Below are positions 34,677 through 43,447 of a stretch of 64,000 nucleotides of DNA, piece by piece (the stretch's first letter is position 1; the number at the start of each line of letters is the position of its first letter). The notes below the pieces were generated by a model, which saw only the letters and a list, made by a program, of their open reading frames with translations, was not told where the DNA came from and ran no database searches. This DNA is from Hyphomicrobiales bacterium (lineage in GTDB: Bacteria > Pseudomonadota > Alphaproteobacteria > Rhizobiales > Rhizobiaceae), in the NCBI GenBank assembly GCA_900472675.1, contig UCJA01000005.1, positions 250,848 through 314,847 on the forward strand, given 5' to 3'. The translations under genes and the position numbers were made by a program.

Positions 34677-34853
34677 ATGGCAGAGATAGTTGTACTGAAC
34701 ACATGGCGTGTCGCACGCAATCGTCCGCCCCAGGTGCGGATCGGCGAAGTCGACGATGCGGCTGAAATCGTGTTCTTCACGGGCGTGCGCTACGAGCGCG
34801 TCGCCGAGCGCATGGACCGCAAGGCCGAAAATCACGCCGTCTGCGCCGATTAG
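34677..34853 (+). CDS. Small conserved-looking protein, unknown function
   Basis: 58 aa, from ATG 34677 with ACGGAGG 6 nt upstream. The protein is compact and charged (TWRVARNRPPQVRIGEVDDAAEIVFFTGVRYERV), with no signal or membrane segment. No family is assigned. Coding is supported by the strong ribosome site and amino-acid composition. It converges with the DUF1254 gene. Confidence 0.6.
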   Translation: MAEIVVLNTWRVARNRPPQVRIGEVDDAAEIVFFTGVRYERVAERMDRKAENHAVCAD

Positions 34854-34863
34854 TTTTGTTTGG

Positions 34864-35445
34864 TCAGAAGCGGCTTCTGGAACGCCATTCGAACGGCGTG
34901 CACGCGGCCGTGTCGAGGAACTGAGAAACGGCAGCGGCAAAGCTCTGCTGCGGTGCCAGCGCCCTCAGCACCACATAGCCCTCCGAACTCTGGCTCTCGA
35001 CCAGGATCGATTGCGTTGCGCTGGCCGGAAGGTTCTTGCGCAGCAGCGTCATCTGCACCGGCGTAGCCAGCACCACGTCGAGCGCACCGGCAACCGAGGT
35101 CCGGTCGTTGATGCTGAACACCTCGTTGGAGCCGCTGTCATAGACGGCGAGCGACCAGAACGGCACGCCCGGATTGGTTCCGGCCACCCGCATCGGGCTT
35201 TCACCAAGGTCGAAGGCACAGACCGCGGTCTGAAGATAGGGATCGTCCTGCGCCAGTCCTGATTTGTCCGGCGTCTCGCCCAGCCGCCAGAACCGCTGGA
35301 TCTCTCCCTTGGCAAGCACCCGCGTATAGGCATCCCGCTCGCTGAACTGCGGCAGCAAGAGCACGATGACGAGATGCAGCAGCGCGGCGCCCACGAGACC
35401 GACCGCCACCGCCATCACGAGATGAAGCGCAAACCGCCTAGCCAT
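34864..35445 (-). CDS. DUF1254 family membrane-anchored protein
   Basis: 193 aa. One N-terminal transmembrane helix (LVMAVAVGLVGAALLHLVIVLLL), then a periplasmic domain with RVLAKGEIQRFW, AVCAFDLGESPMRVAG, PFWSLAVYDSGSNEVFSINDR and SEGYVVLRALAPQ, typical of the DUF1254 half of the DUF1254/DUF1214 proteins. In rhizobia the two halves are often separate neighbouring genes, as here: its start overlaps the DUF1214 gene by 8 nt. Function is unknown. Confidence 0.78.
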   Translation of the reverse strand: MARRFALHLVMAVAVGLVGAALLHLVIVLLLPQFSERDAYTRVLAKGEIQRFWRLGETPDKSGLAQDDPYLQTAVCAFDLGESPMRVAGTNPGVPFWSLAVYDSGSNEVFSINDRTSVAGALDVVLATPVQMTLLRKNLPASATQSILVESQSSEGYVVLRALAPQQSFAAAVSQFLDTAACTPFEWRSRSRF

Positions 35446-36022
35446 TCCCGCATCCGATCATCTTGATGCTCGGCATCGACAGGTCGATGACGCCGGAACT
35501 GCCGGCAGTCGGCGTGTCGAGCAGCGTCAGCGTCAGGCGAAAGGGTCCAGCCGGTGCGGCGATCCAGTTGCCAGGCGCCGCCTGCCGGCTGACGTGGATC
35601 TCGAAGCCGCCATCGGGGCGGTAGAGCGCCGTGCGGGAATTGAGCGCACCGGGAAGCGGGCTGGCGGGCGAGGGCGTGCCGGCGCCAGGCGCTGCGGCAA
35701 ACAGCGTCCACAGGCGCGCGGCGGGTGTCTGGCCGCTGATCTGGTAGCGGCAGTCGCCCGTCAGCCGTTGGCCGGCGTCGTCCACCGCGGCGGTAAAGGC
35801 AAGCCCCTCGGCGCTGGCATAGAGCAGCTTGCCGGCATTCGCCCGGTGCGACTTGGCATAAGGATCGGCATCTGCCGTCTGCGCTTCCGGAAAGGCATCC
35901 CAGGCCCCGAGCCGGATCGCCCCGAACCCGGCGGTGGCATTCAGCGCCGCGATCGTCGACCAGATCCCGCCGCTAAAGGCAATCGTAAGCGCAATGGCGA
36001 TGAGGATGGGAATGCGGAACAC
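35438..36022 (-). CDS. DUF1214 family membrane-anchored protein
   Basis: 194 aa. An N-terminal transmembrane helix (IPILIAIALTIAFSGGIW) is followed by GAWDAFPEAQTADADPYAKSHRANAG, RLTGDCRYQISGQ, ARLWTLFA and GNWIAAPAGPFRLTLTLLDTP, the DUF1214 pattern. It is first in a two-gene unit with the DUF1254 protein (8-nt overlap), the pair probably forming one periplasmic complex. Function is unknown. Confidence 0.8.
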   Translation of the reverse strand: MFRIPILIAIALTIAFSGGIWSTIAALNATAGFGAIRLGAWDAFPEAQTADADPYAKSHRANAGKLLYASAEGLAFTAAVDDAGQRLTGDCRYQISGQTPAARLWTLFAAAPGAGTPSPASPLPGALNSRTALYRPDGGFEIHVSRQAAPGNWIAAPAGPFRLTLTLLDTPTAGSSGVIDLSMPSIKMIGCGNG

Positions 36023-36093
36023 GACAGGCTAGGGCCTCTGCAAAGCGGTCCGGGACGATTAGCACTGAGGGGCTTTTTAAACAATGGGAGCGT

Positions 36094-36179
36094 TCCCCCT
36101 CACCAACAAGATCTACGACTTAGCTGCGCTAAGATCGTGATCTTGTAACCTCTCCCACAAGGGGAGAGGGAGGCTGCGG
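36094..36179. repeat. Mosaic repeat, unit A copy 1
   Basis: Unit A runs from CCCTCACCAACAAGATCTACGA to GGAGAGGGAGGCTGCGG and contains an internal palindrome (AAGATCGTGATCTT) and CTCTCCC/GGGAGAG arms. Further copies are at 36363-36448 and 37166-37255. It fits the rhizobial intergenic mosaic element style, located between the DUF1214 gene and the DUF559 gene. Confidence 0.8.
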
Positions 36180-36235
36180 CAAGCCCTCGTTGGAGATCTC
36201 TCTCGAGGGCAGGCGGAAGGCTGCGGCAAGCTCGA

Positions 36236-36448
36236 CCCCCTCTCTCCCCTTGAGGGAGAGAAAGCAGGTTCAACATCTTGGGGCGCAGTCCCCAAGTGTT
36301 AGAAACTGCAAGTGAGGGGGCCTTTTGAAATACGAGGCGACGCGCGGTTCATGGCACCGCCTTCCCCCTCCCCAACAAGATCTACGACTTGAGCTGCGCT
36401 AAGATCGTGATCTTGTAACCTCTCCCACAAGGGGAGAGGGAGGCTGCG
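36236..36448. repeat. Composite mosaic repeat (unit B, linker, unit A copy 2)
   Basis: Unit B (36236-36320: CTCTCTCCCCTTGAGGGAG ... CTTGGGGCGCAGTCCCCAAG ... AACTGCAAGTGAGGGGG), then a linker with GAAATAC-AGGCGACGCGCG, then unit A (36363-36448). The same B-linker-A order recurs at 37040-37255, so this is the basic repeat unit. Confidence 0.8.
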
Positions 36449-36449
36449 A

Positions 36450-36534
36450 CCCCCTCTCTCCCCCTGTGGGAGAGAAAGCAGTTTCAACATCTTGGGGCGC
36501 AGTCCCCAAGTGTTAGAAACTGCAAGTGAGGGGG
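36450..36534. repeat. Mosaic repeat, unit B copy 2
   Basis: A second unit B, nearly identical to 36236-36320 over about 80 bp, including the CTTGGGG/CCCCAAG palindrome. It forms the left border of the DUF559 gene. Confidence 0.8.
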
Positions 36535-36645
36535 AAAGGGACTACAGGATCAGCGGAGCTGTGAGGGGGACGTAAGATCCCGTATAACGGGAAGTGACTG
36601 CCGTTTGAGTTGTGCTATCCTCTCATCGCTATCGGGGGCGAGGGC

Positions 36646-37023
36646 ATGGGACATCAACCGCCGCAGGTCAATCGCGTCCGCGCCCGGGCAATGCGCCGGG
36701 ATCCCACCCGGGCAGAAAACCTGCTCTGGCAGGCGCTGCGCGACAGGCGGCTGGAGGGCTACAAGTTCCGCCGCCAGGTGCCGCTCGAACGCTACATCCT
36801 CGATTTCGTATGCTTCGATGCCATGCTGATCGTCGAGGTGGACGGCGCCCAGCATGCCGAGAGTACGCGCGACATCATTCGCGACGCCGTCTTCCGGGCG
36901 CGCGGTTTTCGCATCCTGCGGGTCTGGAACGACGACGTCATCGACCATATGGACGGCACCCTGCGCCTCATCCTCACCGCGCTCGCGGGTCGGGATCTGT
37001 GGGGCGAGACGCCTTATCCGTAG
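36646..37023 (+). CDS. DUF559 domain protein (Vsr/restriction-endonuclease-like fold)
   Basis: 125 aa. Typical DUF559: RARAMRRDPTRAENLLWQALRDRRLEGYKFRRQVPL, then YILDFVCFDAMLIVEVDGAQH with the Asp...Glu-x-Asp residues of a PD-(D/E)XK-like site, and AVFRARGFRILRVWNDDV. It resembles Vsr-type nucleases; no activity has been shown for most members. ATG 36646 has GGGGGCGAGG upstream. It is flanked on both sides by mosaic repeat units (36450-36534 and 37040-37255), suggesting the gene travels with or was inserted among them. Confidence 0.85.
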   Translation: MGHQPPQVNRVRARAMRRDPTRAENLLWQALRDRRLEGYKFRRQVPLERYILDFVCFDAMLIVEVDGAQHAESTRDIIRDAVFRARGFRILRVWNDDVIDHMDGTLRLILTALAGRDLWGETPYP

Positions 37024-37039
37024 TGCGGCAAGCTCGGCG

Positions 37040-37255
37040 CCCTCTCTCCCCCTTGAGGGAGAGAAAGCAGTTTCAACATCTTGGGGCGCAGCACCAAGTG
37101 TTAAAAACTGCAAGTGAGGGGGACCCTTCGAAATACCAGGCGACGCGCGATCGATGGCCACACCGCTCCCCCTCACCAACAAGAACTACGACTTAGCTTC
37201 GCTAAGCCCGTGATCTTGTAACCTCTCCCACAAGGGGAGAGGGAGGCTGCGGCAA
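37040..37255. repeat. Composite mosaic repeat (unit B, linker, unit A copy 3)
   Basis: The same arrangement as 36236-36448, slightly diverged (the CCCCAAG arm reads CACCAAG). It fills most of the gap between the DUF559 gene and the 3' end of the PBP gene. Confidence 0.8.
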
Positions 37256-37300
37256 GTGAGGGGGCCCTGAATAAAGTAAGTGGGGCGAAAGCCACACACG

Positions 37301-39526
37301 CTACCGCCCAGGCGCAGCGGCCGCGGGGCCCGATGCCTCCACCGAACCGGTGGTGGTTTGATCGGCGAGGTTGGCGGTGACGGAAGGCAGCGGCCCCGCC
37401 GCCTTCAGCGTCTCGGCGATCTGCTTCAGCACCCTTGTCGCTTCGCCCGACAGCGAGCGCGGCCGCACCATGGCGGCAAACGCGCCGGCCTCCGGTTTCT
37501 TGTCGGCCACGGCGCCGCCCGGCTTGTGGTTGCCGCTCGGCAGCGGGTTGTCGATGCCGGGAATGGCGCGCAACTCGATCCCCTGGTGGGCATAGTCCAT
37601 CAGCGGCTTGAAGGTCATCGCCGGCAGCGCGCCGCCGGTCATGTTGTTCATCGGCGTGAAATCGTCGTTCCCGAACCAGACGGCAGTCGTGTAGTTGCCG
37701 GTAAACCCGATGAACCAGGCATCCCGGTAGCTCTGCGAAGTGCCGGTTTTGCCACCCGTCACGATGCCGCCGTCGAGCGCTGCCTTCTTGGCCGTGCCGA
37801 TCACCGGGATCTGGGTGAGGATGCGGTTCATCGACGAGGTGGCCTGTTCGGACAACACGCGTTTGGCCGGCGCCTCGTCGCGGTTGAAGTCGTAGAGCAC
37901 CCGGCCGTCGTAGCCGAGCACCTGCTCGACCCCGTGGCGACGCGAGGTGACGCCGCCCGCCGGCATCACCGCATAGGCGGTCGCCTGGTCGAGCACGGTC
38001 ACCTCCGAGGTGCCGAGCGGGATGGTCTTGTCGCTGCGCAGCGGGGTCTCGACCCCGAAATCCTTGGCGGTCTGCACGATGACGTCGGTGCCGAGCACCT
38101 CCTTGGCGAGCCGCACCGGCACGGTGTTCAGCGATTGCGCCATGGCCGACAACAGCGTCACCTTGCCCTTGTAGGAGCGGCCGTAGTTTTGCGGCGACCA
38201 GCCGCGCCAGGTGATCGGCGCGTCGGAAATTGTGGATTCCGGCTTGTAGCCGCGCTCCATCGCCGCCGCATAGGTATAGAGCTTGAACGACGAACCCGGC
38301 TGCCGCAGCGCCTTGGTGGCGCGGTTGAACTGGCTCTCGCCATAGTCGCGCCCGCCGACCATGGCGCGCAGCCCGCCGCCGGTCTCGATCATCGCCATGG
38401 CGCCCTGCTTGACCCGGTAGGTCTCGCCATATTCGCGAAGGCTCGTTTCCATGGCCGACTCGGCAGCCTGCTGCAGCCCCATGTCGATCGTGGTGCGCAC
38501 CACCACCGAATGCTCCTTAAAGCGGCCGGCCGTGGCCAGACGCTGCACCTCGTCGAAGGCCCAGTCGAGAAAATAATCCGGCGATTTGACGTCGGCCCGG
38601 TCGACCACGGTTGCCGGGTTGCGCCGCGCCGCGATCACCTGGCCCTCGGACATCAGCCCGCTCTGCACCAGATTGGTCAGCACCTCGTTGGCGCGGGCGC
38701 GGGCCGCCGGCAGGTTCACATGCGGGGCATATTTGGTCGGCGCCTTGAACAGGCCGGCGAGCATTGCCGATTCCGCCAGGCTGACCTCGGTGATGTTCTT
38801 GCCGAAATAAAACTGCGCTGCGGCCGCTGCCCCGAAGGTGCCGCCGCCCATATAGGCGCGGTCGAGGTAGAGCGACAGGATCTCCTTCTTCGACAGGTTG
38901 GCTTCCAGCCAGAGCGACAGGAAGGCCTCCTTGATCTTGCGCTCGATCGAGCGCTCGTTGGAGAGAAACAGGTTCTTGGCCAACTGCTGCGTCAGCGTCG
39001 AGCCGCCCTGGACGACGCCGCCGGCCTGCGCATTGACGCTCATGGCGCGGATCAGGCCGAGGAAATCGATGCCGAAATGCGCAAAGAAACGCCGGTCTTC
39101 CGTTGCCAGCACCGCCTTGATCAGGTGGTCCGGCAACTGGTCGATCGGCACCGAGCCCTCGTGGATGATGCCGCGATGGCCGATCACATTGCCGTAGCGG
39201 TCAAGGAAGGTCACGGCGAAGTCGCCGCGGTTGCGCCAGTCCTCCTTGGTCTCCTCGAAGGCGGGCATGGCCAGCGCCAGAAGCACCACGAAGCCCAGCG
39301 TGCCGAGCGTCATCGCTTCGCCGGCGAGCTCGAACCCGATCCGTTTCCAGCCGCGCACCCGGAAGCGGCGGAAGAAGATGGTGATGTCTTCCCAGAGTTC
39401 GCCGAGCCGGAAGCCGAGGTTCCAGACGGTGGAATCGATCCAGGAATCCACACGCAGAAGCATGTGGCGCTTCTTGCGCGGCCGCCCCGATGGCACCTCC
39501 TCGGGTGACTTTGGCTCGTCCTGCAC
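37301..39526 (-). CDS. Class A penicillin-binding protein (transglycosylase/transpeptidase)
   Basis: 741 aa, bifunctional peptidoglycan synthase. A cytosolic N-terminus and one transmembrane helix (TLGTLGFVVLLALAMPAF, about 74-91) are followed by the GT51 domain with catalytic Glu143 in ATEDRRFF and QGGSTLTQQLAKNLF. The transpeptidase domain has S-x-x-K (Ser412-Lys415 in GSSFK), S-x-N (Ser465-Asn467) and KTGTS (593-597). The tail is low-complexity. Overall it is PBP1A-like. It stands alone; the full-length antisense ORF is an artefact of high GC. Confidence 0.94.
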   Translation of the reverse strand: MQDEPKSPEEVPSGRPRKKRHMLLRVDSWIDSTVWNLGFRLGELWEDITIFFRRFRVRGWKRIGFELAGEAMTLGTLGFVVLLALAMPAFEETKEDWRNRGDFAVTFLDRYGNVIGHRGIIHEGSVPIDQLPDHLIKAVLATEDRRFFAHFGIDFLGLIRAMSVNAQAGGVVQGGSTLTQQLAKNLFLSNERSIERKIKEAFLSLWLEANLSKKEILSLYLDRAYMGGGTFGAAAAAQFYFGKNITEVSLAESAMLAGLFKAPTKYAPHVNLPAARARANEVLTNLVQSGLMSEGQVIAARRNPATVVDRADVKSPDYFLDWAFDEVQRLATAGRFKEHSVVVRTTIDMGLQQAAESAMETSLREYGETYRVKQGAMAMIETGGGLRAMVGGRDYGESQFNRATKALRQPGSSFKLYTYAAAMERGYKPESTISDAPITWRGWSPQNYGRSYKGKVTLLSAMAQSLNTVPVRLAKEVLGTDVIVQTAKDFGVETPLRSDKTIPLGTSEVTVLDQATAYAVMPAGGVTSRRHGVEQVLGYDGRVLYDFNRDEAPAKRVLSEQATSSMNRILTQIPVIGTAKKAALDGGIVTGGKTGTSQSYRDAWFIGFTGNYTTAVWFGNDDFTPMNNMTGGALPAMTFKPLMDYAHQGIELRAIPGIDNPLPSGNHKPGGAVADKKPEAGAFAAMVRPRSLSGEATRVLKQIAETLKAAGPLPSVTANLADQTTTGSVEASGPAAAAPGR

Positions 39527-39707
39527 CGCTGGAATTCCCCCGCTGTCGATGAGTTATGCTTGACGTAGACCCGCCGCAGGATCAAGAGGCTGGGTCTACC
39601 ACCGTTATTCAGCATTAGCTGACAAATGGTTTAAGCGCGATGTGCAATCGCAACGAGGCAGGAAGCAGGCGCGGGCTGATCCGCCATCCTGCTACAGCGA
39701 AATGATC

Positions 39708-40163
39708 ATGACCGAAGCGTTCTGGAAGACCAAGCGGCTGGACGAGCTCAACCCGCAGGAGTGGGAAAGCCTCTGCGACGGCTGTGGCCTCTGTTGTCTT
39801 AACAAGCTCGAGGACTGGGATACGGGCGAGGTGGCCTTTACCTCGGTCGCCTGTCGCCTGCTCGACGGCAGCAGCTGCCGCTGCACCAATTATCCCAACC
39901 GCCAGGCGATCGTGCCCGACTGCATCCAGCTCACCCCGACGGAAGTCGACGAGATCAGCTGGTTGCCGCCTACCTGCGGCTACCGCCTGGCGCGCGATGG
40001 CGAGGACCTCTACTGGTGGCACCACCTCATCTCCGGCGATCGCGAAACCGTCCACCAGGCCGGCATTTCCGCGCGCGGCCGCACGGTGTCTGAAACCGAG
40101 GTGGATGTGGATGATTTCGAGGACTATCTGGTCGACTGGCCGCTGACGGTCGGACAGCGGTAG
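39708..40163 (+). CDS. YcgN/UPF0260 family Cys-cluster protein
   Basis: About 151 aa. It begins [30 protein letters not shown], with the CDGCGLCC cluster, then [29 protein letters not shown] and [10 protein letters not shown], the pattern of the YkgJ/YcgN zinc- or iron-cluster family. It is cytosolic, of unknown function. Another ATG two codons upstream (39702) is equally possible. It is divergent from the PBP gene. Confidence 0.88.
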   Translation: MTEAFWKTKRLDELNPQEWESLCDGCGLCCLNKLEDWDTGEVAFTSVACRLLDGSSCRCTNYPNRQAIVPDCIQLTPTEVDEISWLPPTCGYRLARDGEDLYWWHHLISGDRETVHQAGISARGRTVSETEVDVDDFEDYLVDWPLTVGQR

Positions 40164-40190
40164 GAACCTGGGCCGACGCCCGCCTCTTGA

Positions 40191-40211
40191 ATAACCCATC
40201 CGATGGGTTAT
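40191..40211 (+). promoter_or_regulatory. Perfect palindromic operator before the DUF4160/DUF2442 pair
   Basis: ATAACCCATC-C-GATGGGTTAT, a perfect 10-1-10 inverted repeat ending 8 nt before the ATG at 40220. Its position over the start region suggests autoregulation by one of the two downstream proteins. Confidence 0.7.
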
Positions 40212-40219
40212 CTTCGGTC

Positions 40220-40459
40220 ATGGTCGTTGTTCATCGGGCGCTTGGCTTCCGTTTTGTCATTTACACGGCCGATCACGAGCCGGCCCATATTCATGTCACC
40301 GGCCCTGGCCAGGCTAAAATCAACCTGCTGGGACCGGATGGAAGGCCGCAGCTGGTCTATAGCATCGGCATCAAGCGATCCGACATGAAGCGGTTGATGG
40401 CAGAGGTCGTTCTGCACCAGGAGCGATTGCTGGAAGAGTGGGAGCGAGTTCATGGCTGA
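40220..40459 (+). CDS. DUF4160 protein (putative toxin partner)
   Basis: 79 aa from ATG 40220. DUF4160 pattern: GFRFVIYTADHEPAHIHVTGPGQAKINL, where the DHEPAHIHV motif is diagnostic, followed by a helical end (KRLMAEVVLHQERLLEEWERVHG). DUF4160 genes commonly sit in tandem with DUF2442 genes, as here (8-nt overlap), an arrangement proposed to be a type II toxin-antitoxin module. An upstream TTG at 40187 would run through the operator palindrome and is not used. No clear ribosome site is seen, and translation may be near-leaderless. Confidence 0.78.
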   Translation: MVVVHRALGFRFVIYTADHEPAHIHVTGPGQAKINLLGPDGRPQLVYSIGIKRSDMKRLMAEVVLHQERLLEEWERVHG

Positions 40460-40874
40460 TGGAAATGAAGCGGAGTATAGGGCCGCTGAAGAGCAGGGCC
40501 GGGCTCTCCTCGAAAAGGGGCCGCGCGCCGTCGAAGCGCGTTACGACCACGAAACGCGGCGGCTGGAGCTCGAGCTGGTCAATGGCTGCTCCTATGCCTT
40601 CCCTGTCGAACTGATCGAGGATCTTCAGGGCGCGACCGAGACCGATCTTGCCGCGGTGGAGGTGGATGGCCTCGGCTTCAACCTGCACTGGGCCTCCCTC
40701 AACGTGGATCTTTACGTGCCCGCGGTGGTGAGCGGCGTGTTTGGCACAAAGGCATGGATGGCGCGTGAACTGGCCCGCCATGCGGGCGCCACGACGTCCC
40801 CCGCGAAAGCTATCGCCGCTCGCGCCAATGGCCTGAAGGGCGGCCGGCCGAAGAAGCTCGCCGGACAAGCCTGA
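40452..40874 (+). CDS. DUF2442 protein (putative antitoxin partner)
   Basis: 140 aa. The DUF2442 region is RYDHETRRLELELVNGCSYAFPVELIEDLQGATETDLAAVEVDGLGFNLHWASLNVDLYVPAVV, followed by a basic C-terminus (RANGLKGGRPKKLAG) that could bind DNA, suiting an autoregulatory antitoxin. It overlaps the DUF4160 gene. Conserved pairing supports a two-component module; toxicity is unproven. Confidence 0.78.
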   Translation: MADGNEAEYRAAEEQGRALLEKGPRAVEARYDHETRRLELELVNGCSYAFPVELIEDLQGATETDLAAVEVDGLGFNLHWASLNVDLYVPAVVSGVFGTKAWMARELARHAGATTSPAKAIAARANGLKGGRPKKLAGQA

Positions 40875-40893
40875 CATTTCCCACTTCACGCCC

Positions 40894-40924
40894 TTGACCT
40901 TCCCATGATGGGAAGCCCTATTTG
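40894..40924 (+). promoter_or_regulatory. CueR/HmrR-type copper promoter of copA
   Basis: The -35 box TTGACC (40894-40899) and a TATTTG -10 (40919-40924) are 19 bp apart, and the spacer holds the dyad CTTCCC-ATGAT-GGGAAG (40899-40915). Long spacer plus CTTCCC/GGGAAG dyad is the hallmark of promoters remodelled by copper-responsive MerR proteins. HmrR is encoded two genes on. Confidence 0.9.
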
Positions 40925-40948
40925 GGGGAGGAAAGTGAGATCCCTCCC

Positions 40949-43447
40949 ATGAACCAGACCGTAAGACCTGTCCCCAAGCCTTTGCAGCTGACCGTTCCGG
41001 TAGAGGGCATGACCTGCGCCTCCTGCGTGCGGCGCGTGGAGATGGCGGCGGCCAAGGTGCCGGGCATCGAGGCAGGTGCGGTCAACTTCTCCACCAAGAA
41101 ACTGAGCTTCTCCGCCACGGCCGAATTTTCGGCGCAAGCGCTCGAAAAAGCGATCCGCAAGGTCGGCTACGAGATCCCGGACGGCGCCATGGATCGCGCC
41201 ATGCACGAGGCCGGGCTGATACCGCAAATGCCGGTCTCTCATGACGGGATGCACGGCAGCCAAGCTCACGACGGCACCGGACACGACGGCGGCAGCCACA
41301 GCGGTGGTCACGACCACATGCACATGCATGTCGGCGAGGAAGCGGTGCTGAAGCGTGATCTGGTCATCGCCTTCGTGCTGACCCTGCCGCTTTTTGTGCT
41401 GGAGATGACGGGCCATGCCTACCCGCCCTTCCATCACTGGCTGATGGGGGCGGTCGGCATGCAGCCGCTCTATCTCGCCTATTTCGCGCTGGCGACGGTG
41501 GTGATCTTCTGGCCCGGCTTCCGCTTCCTGCGGCTCGGCCTGCCGGCACTACTGCGTGGCGCGCCGGAGATGAACTCGCTGGTCGCGGTCGGCGTGCTGG
41601 CCTCCTACGGCTATTCTGTCGTCACCACCTTTGCGCCCGAGCTGCTGCCGCAACAGGCCCGCTTCGTCTATTACGAGGCAGCGACGGTGATCGTCGTGCT
41701 CATCCTGTTCGGCCGTCTTCTCGAAGCGCGGGCCACCGGACGCACCGGCGAGGCGATTGCCAAGCTCGCCGGCCTGCAGGCAAAGACCGCCCGCGTCGAA
41801 CGCGACGGCAAGACATTGGACGTGCCCGCAGCCGAGGTCGTGACTGGCGACATCCTGGTCATCCGGCCGGGCGAGCGCATCCCGGTGGACGGAACCGTGA
41901 TCGACGGTCAGTCGAACATCGACGAATCGATGATCTCAGGCGAGCCGCTGCCGGTCGCAAAAAGCACAGGCGGTACGGTGATCGGCGGCACCATCAATGG
42001 CACCGGCGCCTTCCGTTTCCGGGCCGACAAGGTCGGCCGCGACACCATGCTGTCTGGCATCATCCGCATGGTGGAACAGGCCCAGGGCGCAAAACTGCCG
42101 ATCCAGACGCTGGTCGACCGGGTCACCGCCTGGTTCGTGCCGGCGGTGATTGCGCTCTCGGTGCTCACCTTCGCGCTCTGGTTTTTCATCGGGCCCGAAC
42201 CCGCGCTCAGCCATGCGCTGGTCAATGCGGTGGCCGTGCTGATCATCGCCTGCCCCTGCGCCATGGGGCTGGCGGTCCCCACCTCGATCGTCGTCGGCGG
42301 CGGCAGGGCGGCACAGTTCGGCGTGCTCTTCCGCAAGGGAGCCGCCTTGCAGGAGCTGCGCAATGTCGATCTCGTCGTCTTCGACAAGACCGGCACGATC
42401 ACCAAAGGCAAGCCAGAACTCACCGATATTCTGGCAGCCGATGGTTTTAGCGAGGACGAAGTGCTGGCGCTGGTAGCATCAGTCGAAGCACAGTCCGAGC
42501 ATCCGATTGCCGAGGCTCTGGTCAAGGCAGCGAAACTGCGTGGGCTGTCGCTCGAAAAGGCTGAAAACTTCCGCTCGGTCACCGGTTATGGCATCGAGGC
42601 GATCGTCGGCGGACGGCAGGTGGCCGTCGGCGCCGATCGGTTCATGGAAAAGCTCGGGCTATCCGTCGAGATTTTTGGAGAAGCCGCCCGGCGCATGAGC
42701 GGCGAAGGCAAGACCCCGATCTACGCTTCTATTGACGGCAGACTTGCCGGTGTGCTGGCCGTCGCCGATCCGGTCAAGCCCTCCAGCCGCGAGGCAATCC
42801 GCCAGCTGCGCGCCCTGGGCATTGAAGTGGCACTGGTAACCGGCGACAACCGCCGCACGGCAGAGGCGATCGCCGCGGTAGTCGGCATCGACACGGTGGT
42901 GGCCGAGGTCCTGCCGCAGGGCAAGGTTGCGGCAATCAGGGAGCTGCGGGATGGCGGTCGAACCATGGACGTCGGGTCTCCGACACCCCCCTCTGCCCTG
43001 CCGGGCATCTCCCCCTCAAGGGGGGAGATCGATCTGCCGCGAGGTCTTCATCCTTCACGCAAACTCGCCTTTGTCGGCGATGGCATCAACGATGCGCCGG
43101 CGCTGGCTGAGGTGGATGTGGGCATCGCCATCGGCACCGGCACGGACGTGGCGATCGAAAGTGCCGACGTGGTGCTGGTCGGCGGCGACCTGCAGGGCGT
43201 TGTTTCGGCGATTGCGATGAGCCGCGCCACCATGCGCAATATCCGCCAGAACCTCGCCTGGGCCTTCGGCTACAATGTCGCGCTGATCCCGATTGCGGCG
43301 GGCGCGCTGTACCCGGCCTTCGGCCTGTCGCTGTCGCCGATGATCGGGGCGGCCGCCATGGCGCTCTCGAGCGTTTTCGTGGTGGGCAATGCGCTGCGGC
43401 TGAAGTCGGTGCGCCTGGACGACGCGTACGGGAAGGAGAAGCCATGA
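40949..43447 (+). CDS. copA: Copper-exporting P1B-type ATPase (CopA/ActP)
   Basis: 832 aa. An N-terminal heavy-metal-associated domain (GMTCASC) and a His-rich linker ([18 protein letters not shown]...HDHMHMH) precede the eight-helix ATPase core: CPC in [10 protein letters not shown] (about 434), phosphorylation motif DKTGTITKG (Asp479), SEHPIAEAL in the nucleotide domain, and [11 protein letters not shown] (about 711). It pumps Cu(I) to the periplasm. An insert of about 33 residues encoded by a palindromic repeat (42962-43060) breaks the P-domain just before KLAFVGDG, in frame. It overlaps hmrR by 4 nt. It is preceded by a copper-type promoter. Confidence 0.93.
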   Translation: MNQTVRPVPKPLQLTVPVEGMTCASCVRRVEMAAAKVPGIEAGAVNFSTKKLSFSATAEFSAQALEKAIRKVGYEIPDGAMDRAMHEAGLIPQMPVSHDGMHGSQAHDGTGHDGGSHSGGHDHMHMHVGEEAVLKRDLVIAFVLTLPLFVLEMTGHAYPPFHHWLMGAVGMQPLYLAYFALATVVIFWPGFRFLRLGLPALLRGAPEMNSLVAVGVLASYGYSVVTTFAPELLPQQARFVYYEAATVIVVLILFGRLLEARATGRTGEAIAKLAGLQAKTARVERDGKTLDVPAAEVVTGDILVIRPGERIPVDGTVIDGQSNIDESMISGEPLPVAKSTGGTVIGGTINGTGAFRFRADKVGRDTMLSGIIRMVEQAQGAKLPIQTLVDRVTAWFVPAVIALSVLTFALWFFIGPEPALSHALVNAVAVLIIACPCAMGLAVPTSIVVGGGRAAQFGVLFRKGAALQELRNVDLVVFDKTGTITKGKPELTDILAADGFSEDEVLALVASVEAQSEHPIAEALVKAAKLRGLSLEKAENFRSVTGYGIEAIVGGRQVAVGADRFMEKLGLSVEIFGEAARRMSGEGKTPIYASIDGRLAGVLAVADPVKPSSREAIRQLRALGIEVALVTGDNRRTAEAIAAVVGIDTVVAEVLPQGKVAAIRELRDGGRTMDVGSPTPPSALPGISPSRGEIDLPRGLHPSRKLAFVGDGINDAPALAEVDVGIAIGTGTDVAIESADVVLVGGDLQGVVSAIAMSRATMRNIRQNLAWAFGYNVALIPIAAGALYPAFGLSLSPMIGAAAMALSSVFVVGNALRLKSVRLDDAYGKEKP
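42962..43060. repeat. Palindromic repeat inserted in frame in copA
   Basis: About 99 nt with ATCTCCCCC (43007-43015) and GGGGGAGAT (43021-43029) arms and the CCCCCTCTGCCCTGCCGGGC word common in rhizobial intergenic repeats. It encodes [20 protein letters not shown] and following residues, absent from the normal ATPase between ELRDGG and KLAFVGDG. The borders are estimated from the family sequence. Confidence 0.75.

Noticed and set aside
38569-38580. Fourth copy of the GTA motif
   Set aside because: Only 11 of 12 bases match (AGAAAATAATCC) and it lies inside the PBP coding sequence, where it encodes the conserved DYFLD segment.
37280-39508. 742-codon plus-strand ORF opposite the class A PBP gene
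   Set aside because: It is rich in Arg, His and Gly with no domain, and mirrors the PBP codons. Long antisense frames are expected in GC-rich coding DNA.
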